A stretch of 36,800 nt of DNA, from NCBI GenBank assembly GCA_016342455.1, contig JAEIOE010000019.1:1-36800 (forward strand), in the 5' to 3' direction. This document shows, one piece after another, positions 17,067-27,784 of the stretch (the stretch's first letter is position 1; each line of letters begins with the position of its first letter). The notes under the pieces were generated by a model. The model ran no database searches, was not told the DNA's origin, and saw only the letters and a program-made list of their open reading frames with translations. The position numbers and the translations under genes are program-made. Origin of the DNA: Mycoplasmatota bacterium. GTDB taxonomy: Bacteria; Bacillota_I; Bacilli_A; Izemoplasmatales; Hujiaoplasmataceae.

Positions 17067-18577
17067 AAAAAATAATGACTTTAGCTATTCTAGGAGTCTT
17101 AGCGTTTAGTTTAATTGCTTGTGATAGAGCTACAACCGAAACTCAAGCTCAAACAACAGCAACAACAACTGGAAGCTCAACTACAAATAGCCAAACAACT
17201 ACTGCAGGAACTGTGACTACTGGAACAGGAACAACAACAGCAACTACAACTACAGAAGCTGTAGATGTATGTGAAGTAGACCCATTTGCACCGGAATGTA
17301 TCACTACTGATACTATTGTATTGTCATACGCAGATTGGGGAGATACAGAACTAAATACTGCTCTCATTAATGAGTTCATGTTAAAATATCCTAATATCAC
17401 GGTTGAATTAAGACAAGATATTACTGGTTCTGGTTCTGAATTTACTGGAAACTTAATCAATGCTCAAACAGCTGGAATTTTACCAGATGTATTTGCAATT
17501 GACAACGTTCCTACAGGTATTAATAATGGAATGTTATTAGATATTAGCGAATTTTTTGATATTGACCCTGATACTGAGTTAATATATGATAATATTAAAG
17601 GTACAGCAGTGTATAATGGAATGAGATTAGCAATTCCTTCTTTCCAATTTATTAAAGGGATTTTTATTAACATGACTTTATTTGATACTTATAATATTCC
17701 TTTACCAGATAAAGACTGGGATTATGATGAATTCATCGCATTATCAATCGAAATTAGACAAGCTGGGTTAAATGATTCAGTATTTGGAATTGATCCTTGG
17801 TATGGTGCTTTAGATTTTGAATCTACATTCCCAACTCAAGATTTCGCAGATGTTGGTTACCAAACATGGGATGGAACACAATTTAATTTTACAAGTCAAC
17901 CGTGGATTGATGCTTATAATGCAAAACTTGATTTATATGCGCAAGATGTTGTTGGTAATTATACGGCTGAAGAACTAAGTTCTTTAGGTGTTGACTGGCC
18001 TTGGTACGATGGACTTATCGGAATGAAAATCGATGGATCATGGAACTTATGGATGGTTGATGCAATGTATGAAGATAGAAATATTGAAGTAGGATTCTGG
18101 CCTTACCCAGGTGGTGATGCTGGTCAATTCCCTCCAACAATATTAGACTTTTCATGCGTGTCTTCACAAACTTCATATCCAAAAGAAGCATATTTATTAG
18201 CAAAATGGATGACGTTCGGTAGAGAAGGTTGGTTAACTAGACTCGCTTTAATGGAAGACAGAGGAGATACATATCTAGACCGTTATCCTATCGCTGATTA
18301 CCCAGAAGTATGGGAAGCAGCTGAGGACTTTATATTCTATATTGAAGGTTTAATAGAAAACATTGATTTATTAGAATATTCAAAGCCAGATGTTGATAAA
18401 TGGTTACCAGGATATAAAGCTTTCTGGGAATGGGTAAGTAATCCAGACAATGATTACTTCACAAAAATAGATGCTGGTTTAGTTACTCCTGAAGTATTTG
18501 CTTCAGAATGGGAAACAAAATTAAATCAATTAGTTTTAGAAGCAATGGCGCTTATTGGCCAAGATGAAGATGAATAA
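17063..18577 (+). CDS. Sugar ABC transporter solute-binding lipoprotein
   Basis: A 504-residue family-1 extracellular solute-binding protein. It has a signal peptide ending in the lipobox LIAC (Cys20), then a Thr-rich stalk to about residue 65, a short segment with two Cys eight residues apart (CEVDPFAPEC), and the binding fold starting at IVLSYADWGDTEL. The ligand is presumably a beta-glucan oligosaccharide, by context. It is followed by a long-loop terminator (18587-18650), which would leave this mRNA more abundant than the permease genes downstream, as in other sugar importer operons. Which of the two permease pairs it serves cannot be decided from sequence. Confidence 0.88.
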   Translation: MKKIMTLAILGVLAFSLIACDRATTETQAQTTATTTGSSTTNSQTTTAGTVTTGTGTTTATTTTEAVDVCEVDPFAPECITTDTIVLSYADWGDTELNTALINEFMLKYPNITVELRQDITGSGSEFTGNLINAQTAGILPDVFAIDNVPTGINNGMLLDISEFFDIDPDTELIYDNIKGTAVYNGMRLAIPSFQFIKGIFINMTLFDTYNIPLPDKDWDYDEFIALSIEIRQAGLNDSVFGIDPWYGALDFESTFPTQDFADVGYQTWDGTQFNFTSQPWIDAYNAKLDLYAQDVVGNYTAEELSSLGVDWPWYDGLIGMKIDGSWNLWMVDAMYEDRNIEVGFWPYPGGDAGQFPPTILDFSCVSSQTSYPKEAYLLAKWMTFGREGWLTRLALMEDRGDTYLDRYPIADYPEVWEAAEDFIFYIEGLIENIDLLEYSKPDVDKWLPGYKAFWEWVSNPDNDYFTKIDAGLVTPEVFASEWETKLNQLVLEAMALIGQDEDE

Positions 18578-18586
18578 ATAAAAATC

Positions 18587-18652
18587 AAGGCAAGTCCATT
18601 TAGAAAATAATTTAAAAAATTATAAAATAAAGAGACTTGCCTTTTCTTTTTT
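18587..18652 (+). terminator. Internal terminator between the two solute-binding protein genes
   Basis: AAGGCAAGTC (18587-18596) and GACTTGCCTT (18634-18643) form a perfect 10-bp stem, followed by TTCTTTTTTT. The loop is unusually long (37 bases, almost all A/T). Termination is probably partial. The loop also contains TTTAGA-N16-TATAAA (18599-18626), which could be a weak promoter or chance in AT-rich DNA. Confidence 0.75.
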
Positions 18653-18668
18653 TGAAAGAGGTAAATAT

Positions 18669-21629
18669 ATGCTAAAAAAATTAAAGCAAATAAATAGAAA
18701 ATGGTTTGTATTACTGGGCTTGCTAGTTGTGGTGTTACTGATTGTACTATCTTTCAGTAAATACTCAAATATCAGCTATGTAGATATAGATCCAAATTCA
18801 ATTGATTTGCAAGATTACAATTTAGAATCATACAGTCAGGTTTCGAAAACTTGGACTAATGTGACAGACGAAACCTTAGTTACCATTTATGCAGAAGATA
18901 TGTCTGATGCATCTATTGATGGTGGCTCTTTTGCTTATTCAGGGGATATTATTCATTTAGTTGAAGGTGACGTTATTGAATTCGATATTGATATTGTAAC
19001 GCCTGGAGCTTATAACATCCAAATCGACCAATTTGACGTTTCAGAGAACATTTTGTCTAATGAAATTTCTTTGTCTATCAATTCAGAATTTCAGTATGAA
19101 GAAGCAGAAGTTATCAAACTTCCTACTTACTGGGAATTCGAAACAAAGACTTTCCTTAAAGACAGATATGGTAATGAAATATTACCGAATTCTTTAAAGG
19201 ATGATGAGTGGAGATTAAATACGCCACTGAGAGATTCTACAGGACTTAATTCTGGCAATTTGACATTTAATTTTGTTAGTGGATCAAATACAATAAAAAT
19301 AGAATGTATCGCTGGAACGATATTGTTAGGAAATTTATACATTAAATCTGTAGAATCAACAAAGACTTATGAAGAGTATCTAGAAGATAACGTTTCAGAA
19401 ATGGCTTCTGGCTTAGTTATTCAAGGTGCTGAAAATATCTTATTTAAAACTAGTCCTTCTATCACCTTAGATAGTGAAAGAGACCCATCAGCGACTTCTT
19501 ATGATACACAGTATTTAAGATTAAATGCAGTGGATGGATCTAGTTTTGAACAAGGAAATGACGAACTAATATATGAGTTAGTAGTACCAGAGACAGGTTA
19601 TTACAATTTGGCTTTAAAATATCGTCAAGATTATTTAATGCAAATGCCTGTATTTAGAGAAATAAAATTTGATGGAGTAGTTCCTTTTACCGATATGGAA
19701 GCTTATGCATTTCCATATACTTCAACCTATGAAAATCTTGTTTTAAACAATGGTGATGAAGACTTCTTATTCTATTTGACAGAAGGAACACATACAGTAT
19801 CTCTTAGAGTTGTACTAGATCCCTACCGTAACGCTTATGAAAACATAGTTGGTGTTATGGATGAAATAAATGATTTAAGCTTAGAAATTAAAAAATTAAC
19901 TGGGAATACTTCTGATATCTATAGAACTTGGGATTTAATTGATTATATTCCTGATATTGAGGACAGATTAGACAATTGGATTTATGTTTTAGAAGATATA
20001 TTCGTTGAATTATCGCAATATTCTCATCAAAAAAATCCTGGACAATTAACAAATGTTAATTTGGCCATAGAAAAACTTCAAGAATTAAGAGAAGATGTAG
20101 ATGATATTCCTAATAAAATGGTTTTATTAGCAGATGGATCTAGTTCCGCTGCTCAGTTTTTAGGTTCTTCTATATCTGGTTTATTAGAAAATGGTTTAGA
20201 TATTGAAGCAATTTATCTAAGCGCTAATGAAAAATTACCAGCACCAAAGGCAAATATAATCGTAAGTACATGGGAATCAATTAAACGTTTCTTTATCTCA
20301 TTTACAGCTGATGATTATGCTGTTACAGACGTACCAGAGGGTGTTATCGAAGTATGGGTGAACCATCCAAGACAGTATATTGAAATTATGCAAACAATGA
20401 TTGACAATGATTTTACTCCATATACAAATATAGAAGTAAAATTATCGCTCATGCCAGATGAAAATAAACTTATCTTAGCAAACTCAACAAATTATAGTCC
20501 TGATGTAGCATTAGGGGTTAGTCACTGGATTCCATACGAATTTGCAATTCGTGGTGCATCTCTTGATTTAAGACAATTTGAGGGCTATGAAGACTTAGTT
20601 ACTAAATTTAGTCCAGGAGTTATGATTCCTTTTGCTTTTGAAGAAGGAGTATATGGTATTCCTGAAACACAAAACTTTTCCGTTACATTCTATCGTACAG
20701 ATATATTAGAATCATTAAATATACCAGTTCCAGATACTTGGGACGAAGTAATAGAAATACTTCCAGAACTTCAAAGATACGGAATGAATTACTATGAACC
20801 TTTGGCTTTATATAAAGGATTCAAACCATTCGTTGCGACCATTCCTTTTATTTACCAATTTGGAGGATCTTTATTTTCTGAAGATGGAATGTCGACCGTT
20901 ATTAACTCAGAAGAAAGTTTAGAAGGAATTAAGTTAATGACTGAATTATTTACAGTCTACGACTTACCAAAAGAAATTCCGAATTTTTACAATCACTTCC
21001 GTTATGGTACCTTACCAATTGGAATTAGTAATTTAGGAACATATTTACAACTATTAGTTGCCGCACCTGAAATCGCCGGTAAATGGGATATAGCACTTCA
21101 TCCTGGTACCTTAGACGCTGAAACTGGCGAAGTGTCAAGATGGGCAGCAAGTGGGGCTCAATCTTCAATGATTTTAAGTTCGACTGATTTAGAACAAGAA
21201 TCATGGGATTTCTTAAGTTGGTGGATGAGTACAGATGTTCAATCTGGATTTGCTCAAAGATTACAAACAACTTATGGTACAGCCTATTTATGGAACACAG
21301 CTAATTTAGAAGCTTTTGCGACTTTACCTTTACCAACAAGTCATAAAGAAGTTATTTTAGAACAATGGGAATATGCAATGGAAGCTTCAAGAATTCCTGG
21401 TGCATACATGGTTGAAAGAGAAATCAGTAATGCTTGGAATACAATCGTCTTTGACGATGCAAATCCTCGTGTTACGCTAGATGAAGCTGTGAAAACAGCA
21501 AATAGAGAAATACTTTATAAAATGGAAGAATTTGGATATGTAGTTGATGGCGAAGTCATGCGTTTCTATAATGTTCCAACAATCTATAATATAGAGTATT
21601 GGCTGAAGGAGCATGATCAGGATGATTAG
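18669..21629 (+). CDS. Membrane-anchored solute-binding protein fused to sugar-binding-like domains
   Basis: 986 residues. A single hydrophobic segment (about 12-29) has no lipobox Cys, so the protein is probably held by an uncleaved N-terminal helix. Two beta-rich segments resembling CBM6/CBM35-type jelly rolls follow (about 50-240 and 245-400; [10 protein letters not shown] and [10 protein letters not shown] are typical strands). A predicted helical linker (about 400-540) leads to a family-1 solute-binding domain (about 560-970; [19 protein letters not shown], then [14 protein letters not shown]). It likely collects oligosaccharides next to the permeases. The permease gene begins inside its 3' end, which couples the two. 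The domain limits are by eye. Confidence 0.82.
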   Translation: MLKKLKQINRKWFVLLGLLVVVLLIVLSFSKYSNISYVDIDPNSIDLQDYNLESYSQVSKTWTNVTDETLVTIYAEDMSDASIDGGSFAYSGDIIHLVEGDVIEFDIDIVTPGAYNIQIDQFDVSENILSNEISLSINSEFQYEEAEVIKLPTYWEFETKTFLKDRYGNEILPNSLKDDEWRLNTPLRDSTGLNSGNLTFNFVSGSNTIKIECIAGTILLGNLYIKSVESTKTYEEYLEDNVSEMASGLVIQGAENILFKTSPSITLDSERDPSATSYDTQYLRLNAVDGSSFEQGNDELIYELVVPETGYYNLALKYRQDYLMQMPVFREIKFDGVVPFTDMEAYAFPYTSTYENLVLNNGDEDFLFYLTEGTHTVSLRVVLDPYRNAYENIVGVMDEINDLSLEIKKLTGNTSDIYRTWDLIDYIPDIEDRLDNWIYVLEDIFVELSQYSHQKNPGQLTNVNLAIEKLQELREDVDDIPNKMVLLADGSSSAAQFLGSSISGLLENGLDIEAIYLSANEKLPAPKANIIVSTWESIKRFFISFTADDYAVTDVPEGVIEVWVNHPRQYIEIMQTMIDNDFTPYTNIEVKLSLMPDENKLILANSTNYSPDVALGVSHWIPYEFAIRGASLDLRQFEGYEDLVTKFSPGVMIPFAFEEGVYGIPETQNFSVTFYRTDILESLNIPVPDTWDEVIEILPELQRYGMNYYEPLALYKGFKPFVATIPFIYQFGGSLFSEDGMSTVINSEESLEGIKLMTELFTVYDLPKEIPNFYNHFRYGTLPIGISNLGTYLQLLVAAPEIAGKWDIALHPGTLDAETGEVSRWAASGAQSSMILSSTDLEQESWDFLSWWMSTDVQSGFAQRLQTTYGTAYLWNTANLEAFATLPLPTSHKEVILEQWEYAMEASRIPGAYMVEREISNAWNTIVFDDANPRVTLDEAVKTANREILYKMEEFGYVVDGEVMRFYNVPTIYNIEYWLKEHDQDD

Positions 21630-22506
21630 AAAAATTAATAAACCTATTTGGTTCCTTGCACCTTACGTTGTACTATTTGTTGTATTTATTATTATCCCAG
21701 TATTAATTGCAATAGGTTTGAGTTTCACCTATTTTAATACGATTGAAACTCCTGATTTTATCGGGTTGAAGAACTATATTGAATTACTTACTAGAGATGA
21801 AGTATTTATGCAATACGTTTTACCGAATACAATTAAATTTGCATTCATAGTTGGACCTGTGGGTTATTTAATGAGTTTCTTGTTAGCATGGTTGCTAGCT
21901 CAGATTCCTCATAAACCTAGAACAATCTTAGCGATTATCTTATACTCGCCTTCTATGACCGCAGGGATAGCTATGACTGTTGTTTGGACAGTTATGTTCA
22001 GTGGGGATTCCACCGGCTATCTGAACTCTTTATTATTACAAATTGGCTTAATTCAAGAACCAATTCAGTTCTTGACTTCGCCAGATCATTTAATGAATAT
22101 TATGATATTGGTTTCTTTATGGGGTTCTATGGGTGTTGGTTTCTTAGCGATGTTAGCTGGGATTCTAAATATCGATCAAACACTATATGAAGCTGCTTAT
22201 GTTGATGGCTTGAAAAACCGTTGGCAAGAAATATTCTATATAACAATTCCATCCATGAAGCCGCAGATGCTCTTTGGGGCTGTAATGGCGGTGGTTGGTA
22301 CCTTCCAAGCTGGAGCGATAGGTGTTATGCTCTCCGGAGGAAACCCAACGCCTCAATATTCCGGGCAACTTATTGTCAACCATATTGAGGACTACGGATT
22401 TATCCGTTATTTGATGGGATATGCATCAGCAATATCTGTTGTTCTACTAGTGTTAGTTTATGCTATTAGTAGAGCTACATTCAAATTACTCGGAGAAAGG
22501 GATTAG
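21622..22506 (+). CDS. Sugar ABC transporter permease, MalF/UgpA type (pair 1)
   Basis: A membrane permease of about 294 residues with six hydrophobic segments. It carries the EAA motif [21 protein letters not shown], which contacts the ATPase (about residues 195-214). The start at 21613 is only one base from AAGGAG (21606-21611), whereas ATG 21622 is 10 bases away, so I prefer the latter. It overlaps the preceding solute-binding protein gene. No ATPase gene is nearby. Confidence 0.9.
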   Translation: MIRKINKPIWFLAPYVVLFVVFIIIPVLIAIGLSFTYFNTIETPDFIGLKNYIELLTRDEVFMQYVLPNTIKFAFIVGPVGYLMSFLLAWLLAQIPHKPRTILAIILYSPSMTAGIAMTVVWTVMFSGDSTGYLNSLLLQIGLIQEPIQFLTSPDHLMNIMILVSLWGSMGVGFLAMLAGILNIDQTLYEAAYVDGLKNRWQEIFYITIPSMKPQMLFGAVMAVVGTFQAGAIGVMLSGGNPTPQYSGQLIVNHIEDYGFIRYLMGYASAISVVLLVLVYAISRATFKLLGERD

Positions 22507-22516
22507 GTGAGATATA

Positions 22517-23392
22517 ATGGCTAGTTTTAGTGGAACAAAAATAAATCCTACTAGATTTAATAAATCACAACTTAAGTTTTACTTAATATTAATCCCTATG
22601 GCTTTATTTATTGCATTACCAATTTTATTCATTATCTCACATGCTTTTAAACCTGAGAATGAATTGTTTGCCTACCCTCCAAGATTCTTTGTTAGAGTGC
22701 CAACTTTTCAAAACTTTAGAGATTTAGTATCCATAGCAGCTGATTCAGGTATACCATTTAGTAGATACTTATTTAATAGTATTATTGTTACCTTTATCGG
22801 TGTGTTCTTAAGTGTTATGTTTACTTCAATGGCAGCTTATGCTTTAAGTAAATTGAAATTCAAAGGAAAAAAGATATTGTTTGAGATTAATACAATTGCC
22901 TTGATGTTTGTGCCGATTGCGGTTACGATTCCAAGGTATTTAGTTATTGCCAATACCGGTTTGATTGACTCCTATTTGGTTCTAATCCTACCGTTAATTG
23001 CCATGCCTGTAGGGCTCTTCTTAGTGAAGCAGTTTATCGATCAAACTCCTGATGAGTTGATTGAATCTGCTAAGATTGATGGAGCCTCAGAAATGGAGAT
23101 ATTTTTAAGAATCATTGTTCCAATTATCGCGCCAGCTATTGCGACAGTTGGTATCTTATCATTCGCCTTACTATGGAATGATACCTCTGGTTCATCACTA
23201 TATGTGAATGATGAGAGAATGAAGACCTTAGCCTTCTATTTCTCAACCTTAGCGTCAAGAACAGGTAATACGGTAGCTGGTCAAGGAATAATGGCCGCAG
23301 CCAGTTTGATAACATTTGTACCGAATATCGTTATCTTTATCTTCTTGCAATCTAGAGTTATGAATACCATGGCTCATTCAGGTATCAAATAA
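22517..23392 (+). CDS. Sugar ABC transporter permease, MalG/UgpE type (pair 1)
   Basis: A 291-residue partner permease with six predicted membrane helices. The EAA loop reads ESAKIDGASEMEIFLRIIVP (about residues 188-207), the form normal for MalG-type subunits. It follows the MalF-type gene after 10 bases with Shine-Dalgarno AGGTGA. Its stop shares one base with the next gene's ATG. Together with the 21622 gene it forms one complete transmembrane half of an importer. Confidence 0.9.
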   Translation: MASFSGTKINPTRFNKSQLKFYLILIPMALFIALPILFIISHAFKPENELFAYPPRFFVRVPTFQNFRDLVSIAADSGIPFSRYLFNSIIVTFIGVFLSVMFTSMAAYALSKLKFKGKKILFEINTIALMFVPIAVTIPRYLVIANTGLIDSYLVLILPLIAMPVGLFLVKQFIDQTPDELIESAKIDGASEMEIFLRIIVPIIAPAIATVGILSFALLWNDTSGSSLYVNDERMKTLAFYFSTLASRTGNTVAGQGIMAAASLITFVPNIVIFIFLQSRVMNTMAHSGIK

Positions 23393-25425
23393 TGAAGAAA
23401 TTATTAAGTGTTTTTGTCTTATCTCTTCTTGTATTCGTTTCCCTCGGTACGGCAGTGAATGCAGAATCTGGAGTTAGATATAATACCTTTACGAGTAGTA
23501 ATGGTGAACTTGTAAGAACTCAAACAGCTTACATCGCTTTATCGGAAAGCAGCGATATTTATGGAGAATCTTTAAATACTCCTAACGATATCTACATAGA
23601 CGATAATAATGATGTATATATAGCGGCTACTAATACAACTGCGGGAACTGGAAAAGTAATTAAGTTTAATCTTGCAAATCAAGATGTAGAAGTTTTCGGA
23701 ACTGATTTCTTAATTAATCCTACTGGAATTCATGTAAATGAAGATGGAGAAATCTATGTTGCAGACCGTGCTGCTCACAAAGCATATAAGTTAGATGCTT
23801 CTGGAAATATATTATTTACCTATACAAAACCAAATTCACCGCTTTATGGTACTGATGAGTTTAATCCTCGTAAAATCGTAAGTGATGCAAGAGGAAATGT
23901 ATATATTTTAAATAATGGCTCAAAAGGGTTAATGCAATACTCAACGAACGGTGAGTTCTATGGTTACTTTGGTGTGAATACTATTTCAGCATCATTTAGA
24001 ACCGTTCTTCAGTATGCAATATTTACAGACGAACAAATCGAAAACTTATTTAATATCTCTCCTCAAGAAATTTCTAATCTAGCAATTGATGATCGTGGTT
24101 TGATTCATACAGTTAGTTTAGGGATAGAGGAATATGGTGTAAAACGTTTAAACATTAGTGGAGGAAACTTACTATCAGAAATGATAAACGAGTTGGACTT
24201 AGCGGATATTTACATTGGACCAATTGGTAATATTTATGTGATATCAAAATCTGGATTAATATCAGAGTATGATATTGAAGGCAACTTACTTTTCCACTTT
24301 GGTGGACAAGATGTATCAAATCAAGTGAAAGGTTTATTTAATATACCTTCAGCAATTGCAGTAGATGACAATTATAATATCTATGTCCTTGATTCAGCGA
24401 ATAAAGAACTACAAATATTTATTCCAACTGAATTCGCAACTTTAGTGCATACCGCATTGGACTTGTATCAAGATGGTCTTTACTCAGAAAGTAAAGGTCC
24501 ATGGGAAGAAGTTCTAAAGATGAATGACTTATTTGATTTAGCTCATTCAGGTTTAGGGAATGCATATTATATTGTTGGAGATTACGAAGAAGCATTAGAA
24601 GAGTATTATATCTCTTATGACAGAGATGGTTTTAGCGATAGTTATTGGGAAGTTAGAAATGCATGGTTACTCGCGAATATTGAAACGGTATTAATTATAA
24701 CTTTCGCATTAGCGGCATTGTATTTTGTAAATATGCGTGTCCATTTTATGTCTCCTTTAACAAAGCCTATCAAAAAAGGTGCTAAAAAATTAAGGAAAAA
24801 AGTGAAAGTTCTGGATGAATTATTCTTTGTGTTTAAGTATTTAAAGAATCCAGCAGATGGCGCTTATGAAATTAAACGAAAGAATCGAGTAGGTATGCTA
24901 TCCGCCACGATTCTACTGATTATATTTTTCCTAATATATTTGTTGTATATCTATAAATTAGGATTCCTATTCAATTATAGAATCTTAGCTGATATCAACA
25001 TCTTAGAAGAAGCATTAAAAATATTCCTCCCATTGTTCTTATGGGTAATATCTAACACATTGGTTAGTTCTATTCGTGAGGGTGAAGGTAGATTTAAAGA
25101 TGTTTACATTACAACAATTTACTCTATCACTCCAATCATTTTAGTATTGCCAATTGTAACGATACTTTCACAAGTATTAACATACAATGAAGAATTCTTA
25201 ATTAGTGCTTTAATGTTTATTGGGTATTTTGCGACAATTATATACTTCTTTATCATGGTAAAAGAAACACATTATTATGGAGTGAAGGAATCATTTGGTT
25301 CAATCTTAATTTCTTTCTTTACAATGATAATGATGTTATTAAGTTCAATTATTATATATATCTTACTGAGTGAATTACTCACTCTGATTCGGGATGTATT
25401 CATGGAGGTGTTTGCTCGTGTCTAA
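23392..25425 (+). CDS. NHL-repeat / TPR / YIP1-like membrane protein
   Basis: 677 residues. A signal peptide (1-24, ending AVNA) is followed by an extracellular beta-propeller built of NHL-like repeats (about 50-350; units such as PNDIYIDDNNDVYIA and PTGIHVNEDGEIYVAD). A TPR-like helical pair comes next (about 360-415; GLGNAYYIVGDYEEALEEYY), then one membrane helix, a basic cytoplasmic-looking stretch (KPIKKGAKKLRKKVK), and a multi-helix YIP1-type membrane domain to the end. I know of YIP1-NHL proteins beside carbohydrate ABC transporters in Firmicutes, but no function has been shown to my knowledge. Its position between two permease pairs suggests a transport-accessory, sensing or assembly role. 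Confidence 0.75.
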   Translation: MKKLLSVFVLSLLVFVSLGTAVNAESGVRYNTFTSSNGELVRTQTAYIALSESSDIYGESLNTPNDIYIDDNNDVYIAATNTTAGTGKVIKFNLANQDVEVFGTDFLINPTGIHVNEDGEIYVADRAAHKAYKLDASGNILFTYTKPNSPLYGTDEFNPRKIVSDARGNVYILNNGSKGLMQYSTNGEFYGYFGVNTISASFRTVLQYAIFTDEQIENLFNISPQEISNLAIDDRGLIHTVSLGIEEYGVKRLNISGGNLLSEMINELDLADIYIGPIGNIYVISKSGLISEYDIEGNLLFHFGGQDVSNQVKGLFNIPSAIAVDDNYNIYVLDSANKELQIFIPTEFATLVHTALDLYQDGLYSESKGPWEEVLKMNDLFDLAHSGLGNAYYIVGDYEEALEEYYISYDRDGFSDSYWEVRNAWLLANIETVLIITFALAALYFVNMRVHFMSPLTKPIKKGAKKLRKKVKVLDELFFVFKYLKNPADGAYEIKRKNRVGMLSATILLIIFFLIYLLYIYKLGFLFNYRILADINILEEALKIFLPLFLWVISNTLVSSIREGEGRFKDVYITTIYSITPIILVLPIVTILSQVLTYNEEFLISALMFIGYFATIIYFFIMVKETHYYGVKESFGSILISFFTMIMMLLSSIIIYILLSELLTLIRDVFMEVFARV

Positions 25426-27784
25426 TATATTTAAAAAGATTCTGATAGTACTAGCACTTTCCTTAGCAGTATTCACTACGGTTCATGCTCTACAATTAAA
25501 TCTGACACCTTCTTACGAAGCTGAGGATTTTGTTCAAAACTATCCATTTATTGAAGATGCGAAATTAGCTTCTTCCAGATATACACAACCTGCTGATGAA
25601 ACAGCAGTAAATCCAGATGAATTCCTTGAAATTGATGACCGCGATGATGTATTAATCGCTGAAAACAATTTATTCAAGTTATATTACAACGAAGAAATTG
25701 TTTCTTTCAAAATATTAGATAAAGTAACGAACTATGTTTGGTCTACAGCGATAGACTCACCAAATGCGGGAACTTATACTGGATTACTTAGTTCAGGAAT
25801 TGGAATTGAATATGTCTTATTAGAAAAAGATATGTTTGTTGAAGAAAACATAGGAATAAGTGACATTGCCTTTACTCAAGAACAAACCTTAATCGAAAAT
25901 GGGATTAAAGTAAGTCTTGATTTAGGTGGTTACTGTGCCACAAGACTTTGTACTAGAATGTATGAGCGTTACCTTGATGACGATTTTACCTTAGAAGAAA
26001 TGATTGAAATGGGATACACTGAAATCAATGTTGGGTTTGACTTAGAAGTAACACTAACAGAACAAGGTATCGAAGCTTATATACCAATTGATTCAATACG
26101 TGAAGGAAAACCCGAAGAAATCACTTTATCTTCAATTATATTATTTCCAGGCTTAGGGGCTACTGAAATGGATAACATTCCAGGTTATATGGTAATTCCG
26201 GATGGTGCTGGTGCATTAATACGTTATGAAGACAATAATGACCAATTTAATTCTCCATATGAAGAAAGATTTTATGGGGATAATATGGGATTAGAAGACT
26301 TTAGAACTTCAGCTACAAATTATCCTTTATCGATGCCTATCTTTGGTGCGGTTCATGGGGTAAACCAAAATGGATTTATTGGTATTATAGAAAGCGGAGA
26401 TTTTAACGCTAGATTATTTGCCTATCCTAATGGAGCTCATAATTTGCCATATAACGTTATATTCCCTAAGTTCGATATCCAAGAGGTATACCGTCAAAGC
26501 TTTAGCAGTGACGGGACAGGAGGGACCTTAAAACTCATTCAATCAAGTTATGATGACATTGATGTTGTTTATAATTTCTTAAATGGCTCTGATGCAAATT
26601 ATGTTGGTATTGGAGAAAACTATAGATCCTACTTAGAAATAGAAGACGTGTTAGAAAAACAAACACAATCAGGAGATATTTCTATCTTCTTAAATTACTT
26701 AATGAGTGACTCGGAAGCTTCTTTCTTTGGTAATACCTTAGTAGAGATGAGTTCTGTTGCTCAAGTCTTAGAAATGTATGATTATTTCATCCTTCAAGGT
26801 TTAGAAAATCAAAACGTTGGCTTAATGGGTTGGAATACTAATGGCTACAGTGGTGAATTACCAGCTGATGTCAATTTCGAGAATGCTTTGGGATCAAATA
26901 GAGCTTTCAGAAATTTAATAGAATACATAAACGAAGAAAACTCAGTTTTATTAGTGAATAACTACATCATGGCGAATGGCGATACCGATGGTATTAGTTA
27001 TGCAAAAGATGTGGCGAAGGGAACCAATAGATTTAAAATTCAGGATTCTCACGAAATGTTTACACATTCAGAATTATATATACTCTATCCTTTTGTAACG
27101 AATAAACTAGCTCAAAGAGATTATGAAGATTATCTTGATGAAGGAGTTGGTGTTTTATTCGAATCTTTAGCGAATAATCTTTACTCTTATTATGAGAATG
27201 GTGATTATTACTTTAGGTCTGATAGTTATGCGGAATTTGTTGAAGTCATGGAACTATATGAAGAAATTGGTAGTTATTATTATCCATTTAGCTATAGTTA
27301 CAAATATGCAAACGCATTCTATGAAGCACCACTATACAATTCACAATTAAAGTATTTCGATGATTTAGTTCCACTGTTACAAGTTGTACTGAAGGGTAGC
27401 ATTGATATGTATGCTTCCGCGCTTAACTATAATAGTTTAGGGAAAGAAACAATTCTAAACTTAATTGATTTTGGGATGAATCCAAGTTATGTATTAACTT
27501 ATGAACCAGCGTCTTTATTGAAAGATACTGACTTAAAAAGATATTTTACTACTGAGTTTTCTAGATGGAAAGACACAATAGTAACAGAATATGAATATAT
27601 TAATAATGCTTTAAAATATGTGAACGGTGAATACATAACAGCACGAATTGTTTTAGATTTTGGTGTAGTTATGGTAAGTTACTCAAATGGTGTTGATATT
27701 TATATTAACTATACATCTAGTGATTACACAGATGGATTGGTAACTGTAGAAGCTATGGATTACTATGTGGGAGGTGTTTCTTGA
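25418..27784 (+). CDS. DUF5696-type secreted protein, possible TIM-barrel glycosidase
   Basis: About 788 residues. GTG at 25418 has GGAGG (25404-25408) 9 bases upstream and gives a clean signal peptide (SNIFKKILIVLALSLAVF, ending VHA), so I prefer it to ATG 25394. The N-terminal third looks beta-rich (LFKLYYNEEIVSFKILDK). The middle has alternating strand/helix segments as in a TIM barrel (NVGLMGWNTNGYSGELP, SVLLVNNYIMAN, GVLFESLANNLYSYY), and the end is a short beta-domain. I associate it with DUF5696 from memory. The layout recalls GH31/GH36/GH101-like hydrolases, but I cannot point to a catalytic pair. It overlaps the YIP1-NHL gene by 8 bases. Confidence 0.7.
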   Translation: MSNIFKKILIVLALSLAVFTTVHALQLNLTPSYEAEDFVQNYPFIEDAKLASSRYTQPADETAVNPDEFLEIDDRDDVLIAENNLFKLYYNEEIVSFKILDKVTNYVWSTAIDSPNAGTYTGLLSSGIGIEYVLLEKDMFVEENIGISDIAFTQEQTLIENGIKVSLDLGGYCATRLCTRMYERYLDDDFTLEEMIEMGYTEINVGFDLEVTLTEQGIEAYIPIDSIREGKPEEITLSSIILFPGLGATEMDNIPGYMVIPDGAGALIRYEDNNDQFNSPYEERFYGDNMGLEDFRTSATNYPLSMPIFGAVHGVNQNGFIGIIESGDFNARLFAYPNGAHNLPYNVIFPKFDIQEVYRQSFSSDGTGGTLKLIQSSYDDIDVVYNFLNGSDANYVGIGENYRSYLEIEDVLEKQTQSGDISIFLNYLMSDSEASFFGNTLVEMSSVAQVLEMYDYFILQGLENQNVGLMGWNTNGYSGELPADVNFENALGSNRAFRNLIEYINEENSVLLVNNYIMANGDTDGISYAKDVAKGTNRFKIQDSHEMFTHSELYILYPFVTNKLAQRDYEDYLDEGVGVLFESLANNLYSYYENGDYYFRSDSYAEFVEVMELYEEIGSYYYPFSYSYKYANAFYEAPLYNSQLKYFDDLVPLLQVVLKGSIDMYASALNYNSLGKETILNLIDFGMNPSYVLTYEPASLLKDTDLKRYFTTEFSRWKDTIVTEYEYINNALKYVNGEYITARIVLDFGVVMVSYSNGVDIYINYTSSDYTDGLVTVEAMDYYVGGVS

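Noticed and set aside
17149-17460. Minus-strand open frame opposite the solute-binding protein stalk
   Set aside because: Valine-rich antisense shadow of a Thr-rich linker with no independent start signals.
21984-22190. Plus-strand short open frame inside the first permease gene
   Set aside because: Out-of-frame shadow within a well-supported permease; no ribosome-binding site.
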